Below are positions 60,551 to 64,000 of a stretch of DNA of 64,000 bases, in pieces. This stretch comes from Piper betle (taxonomy: Eukaryota > Streptophyta > Magnoliopsida > Piperales > Piperaceae), in NCBI GenBank assembly GCA_033002965.1, contig JAURVB010014683.1, forward strand, positions 34,870 through 98,869. Reading direction: 5' to 3'. Position 1 is the stretch's first letter; each line of letters starts with the position of its first letter. The notes beneath the pieces were generated by a model that was given only the letters and a program-made list of their open reading frames with translations, was not told the origin of the DNA and made no database searches. The position numbers and the translations under genes are program-made.

Positions 60551-63500
60551 ATTAGTGTTATCAGTCTCCGATCCGGCTTGTCCTTTTTCTGTTCTCTGTA
60601 ATTTGCTGTAAGCTGTTACAGCGCTCCGGCATGTTGTTGTCTTATACATGCGTTAGTGTTATAAGACTCTATAAGCTTTCATTTTGCTCGAATGAATTGA
60701 TTTTCTGCACAACAAATTAATCCAATATTTGCTCATCGTTGTTGTTGACCATTAAAATAGAGAAAGGCCATGCAGAGGAAGGTAGAACTTGCAAACCACC
60801 TTATGTTCGCACTCGTTTCTGAGTTGTTGAATCGTTGCGGCGTCCACCTATTTGTTGCAAGTGGGGCTAAATATTTGCACTTGATATTGTTGTGAGAATT
60901 GGTTTGAGTGGGTCGGATTCAATTGAACTCCTGTTAAAATTTGAATAAAAAATATTTTTTGATTAAATCACTAAAATTTGATTGATTCATAAATAATTCG
61001 TAAATCACTATTATTAACAGTTTAGTTTAATATTAGATAACTATAATGGATAAAATATAATATATATATAAAATATAAGAGAATTCAACCGTTCATATAA
61101 TTTATGTTTTTACCCTACCGGTATCTAGTACTTAAAGAAGTATTTAAGAATACCTAAGTTTATAGTCAAGCATAATTTGACAAGAACGTTATTTTAATAT
61201 TATTTTTTATTTTAATTTTACTATCTCCACTTAATTAATTGTCATACAGTTTATAAATACAATTTTATTAATTTTGATGAATTAAAATAAGCCATGAATT
61301 ATTCTTAAAAGTAGATTTAAAGTTTTAAAAATCCAATTTAATTACTAATTCCCATTTTTATAACCCAAGACCCAAAACGAAAAGCAAAGAATCCGACGGA
61401 TAAAAAGGTTAAGTAATGAAAAGGAGGGCAATTTTCCGTACAGCCAAATTGATAGGAGTTAGGAGTTCCATATCTCCAGACTGATCTAGCTACTTCCCAT
61501 CTTGTCGGCCGCCTCGCGTCGGTCATCAATCCTATTAAACTAAATAAACGCCCCAAGTGGATCTTTGCACTCTCCCGTTGAGCAAGCGGACGAGCAGCTC
61601 GAGCTCCAATCTCCACACTTTTTTTTTCCAGAACAGCTATATATACTATTATCGAGCAAAAGAGAACCCTGTACATGATAATTTGTACATCCTTGCCATG
61701 TTAGCAAGGTGGAGTACGACCAAACTATAATATTTTAGGAGTAACAACTTAGATACAAACTATTCTCATTGTCAAAAAGAGAGTAATTTTCTCATTTGAT
61801 ACTCGAAAGGTTTTGAGGGCATGGATGATGTGATAACCCAACAAACTTTTCCTTTTTTACTCCATAAATATATATATGCCAACCTTGTTTTAGTAAAAAT
61901 TAAAGTTTTTTTATAAAATACTTTTGTATTGGGTGTGGAGAAAACTCGCATCGATGGGAGGAGGGGAAAATTATGTAGATTAAATAAATATAAATATGTT
62001 ATTGATATTTACATACTATTATTAATGGTATTTTTGTCAAATTCTTAATTATAGATATCTTTCTTTTATTCTCATTATTTATAATTAATACCAATTATAT
62101 TAAAATTACAATAAATTAGTATTGTGAGAGTTTGTTCTCCCGTGGATAATTTTTGTATCAAGTTATGATATAATGAATTTAATCTGGGTATTCCACGTAA
62201 AATTAGTGTTATCTCTTATTTGTATTAAATTTAGTTAAATTAGTTAGTGCTTCTCATTAATTATGTGTTGAAATGAGGATTTAAATGTTTGATTAATCTC
62301 AATAAGTGATATCTCTGATTGGTTTTAGTATTGTCTCAGTTTGTCTCATGTATGTCAGCCAATCGAATTAGAGTCTCTGATAACTTCACTATAGCATGCG
62401 GACATAATATATGTAAGAGGGAGATAGTTCGGATAGAATGATATGTGAAGGGAGAATTATTAGATTAATTTCACATCAGTCGTGAATGGTATTGGTTACT
62501 TGTATATAAGCTAACGGGAAAATTTTATTCCTTTAGCTAACTTTTAGATTAAGAGAGACCTATAAAACCTATTTTAAATACTTTTTAGAAGCATACATGG
62601 CCCAACGATATATAGAGTAAACAAGTTGTGGCCTCTCATGTTTTTAATCTCTTCGGTCGATCTGTTAATTATGGTATTTATATTTTATGGTTTATATATA
62701 TATATATATATATGCATATAGCCATGGTAATTAATTAATATAGTTTTGTGAATAAATTGCGTATGTATGAAAAAGTGTTTAGCATGCTTAGGTTGGGTAG
62801 TACGTGTATATACATACATCGAATTAAGCAAAACCATGTTGTAGGTGATGGTTGCTTTGGGATTTTTGCATGACTGACGAGGTGCGTTGGGTTCTCCTCT
62901 ATTGCAAGCACGTCGGGTCCCATAATGGGGTGGTTTAGTTCATGACAATCAATAGATTAGTTGGGTGGTCCCTCGCTTGTTTTTTACATATATGTATTTC
63001 GGGTATTAATGTCTTACCGTAAGTGTTTAGTTAAAGCATTAACCTCGTGTCATATCAATAACTTTGGCTTACTCCTAGTTTAGTAAATGGGAATTAAGTA
63101 TCATAAATGCATTAGTTACTATTTCAGATGATAGGTTTATATATGTAGTTATATTTTTATTTAGGCTGAATTAGTAAAATTATATTCTAACTGATCGTAT
63201 GATTGGTTGGATATTAATATAATTATCATCTTATGTGTAAATATACGTAGTCTACGGTCTACCTCCTAGCTAGCACAATTTGGCTATCTACAAAATTAGC
63301 ATTGGCATGACATGACTGGTTTCCTGGTTTTGAATTTTGATTTGGAGTGATCCTATTATTTGGTGATATTAATTAAATGAGTAATAAATTGTTGTGGACT
63401 TTCATGTAAGTAACTAATTAGTAAGATAAATATTTTTATTGTATTCCTTACTTTTAATGTTCATGTAACCTTTTATTTCATGCATTTAACTAAGAAATTG

Positions 63501-64000
63501 TACGTTATGACATATAATTTATCAGTGACTTTGAGACCTGGATTCTTTGTTGTGTCCGTGATCCGTTAGTGATTTATAAATCCGTATAATGATTGTAAAT
63601 TTGTAGGACTCAATTGTAGTCTAAGTCAGACTCGACGTACTCATGATAAGCGTGAAAAAATGGTTAATGAGTTAATATAGTTCAACACGAAACATAAAAA
63701 TATTATAATTAAATTGACTTATTGTGCCATGTCGAAAGGGGTGTTAGAGGACTCGTTATATACTTGTGATGATAAGAGGGTTAGTTCGGATAATATCGAT
63801 AACTAGGAATTAGGCTTATAACATATATGTACATGTATGAGTGAGTAGGCTGGAGGGGAGGCCACTTTTGAAGGAAAGGAACACAGTATAGGCTCGTATA
63901 ACAAGATAATAAAAATGACGAGAAATTTAACATTATAATTACCTTATTTTAACTACTATTATATGATTTTGTGATTTTAATATTAACACGATGTTTTGTT
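60551..64000. other. AT-rich intergenic DNA to the window end
   Basis: Probably starts with the 3' untranslated region of the preceding gene. The 112-codon minus-strand ORF at 61338-61676 lies in a mildly GC-richer patch but has no recognised motif. A TA microsatellite lies at 62693-62713. No gene or RNA recognised in the last 2 kb. Confidence 0.45.
62693..62713. repeat. (TA)n microsatellite
   Basis: About 10 TA units. Confidence 0.85.

Overview
This is nuclear DNA from a flowering plant. The coding sequences are split by introns with GT/AG borders. The clearest proteins are plant-specific families (a MUTE-type stomatal bHLH factor, a heavy-metal-associated isoprenylated protein and a CCX cation/calcium exchanger). 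Long AT-rich spacers, AT microsatellites and plant LTR retrotransposons fill the rest. I cannot name the species from the sequence.

Layout. 1-3.03 kb: a CCX exchanger gene on the minus strand, cut by the left window edge and carrying two apparent one-base frameshifts at homopolymers. 5.2-10.7 kb: a decayed basic 7S globulin/EDGP-like aspartic-protease pseudogene that runs straight into a Ty1/copia element with a 3' LTR but no visible 5' LTR. 11.8-13.1 kb: an intact three-exon MUTE gene on the plus strand. 13.1-31 kb: a gene-poor stretch with TIR-type repeats, including a 2.0-kb hAT-like element that carries a GC-rich insert, AT-rich tracts, a pair of hairpins and a compact cluster of bZIP-type sites near 22.3 kb. 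31.08-32.99 kb: an intact three-exon HIPP gene on the minus strand. 35.8-47.6 kb: a transposon block made of an old minus-strand copia element and, 130 bp away, a very young Ty3/gypsy-like element with 1.5-kb LTRs, a 5-bp target duplication and an intact Gag-protease ORF but no visible pol genes. 49-51.3 kb: two more hAT-like TIR elements, one containing a tRNA-Phe-like relic. 55-57.6 kb: C-rich, repeat-like sequence. 58.36-60.55 kb: a small conserved plant gene of unknown function on the plus strand. 60.6-64 kb: AT-rich sequence without recognisable genes.

The host genes do not form an operon or a pathway. MUTE drives the last asymmetric-division step toward guard cells, HIPP is a prenylated metal-binding protein, and CCX is a membrane cation exchanger. 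The strongest unusual signals are the pol-less young gypsy element with an intact gag-pro frame, the gene-fragment-like insert in the 2.0-kb hAT-like element, and a recurring pattern of single-base homopolymer indels in otherwise well-conserved exons. That pattern reads either as assembly error or as recent gene decay.
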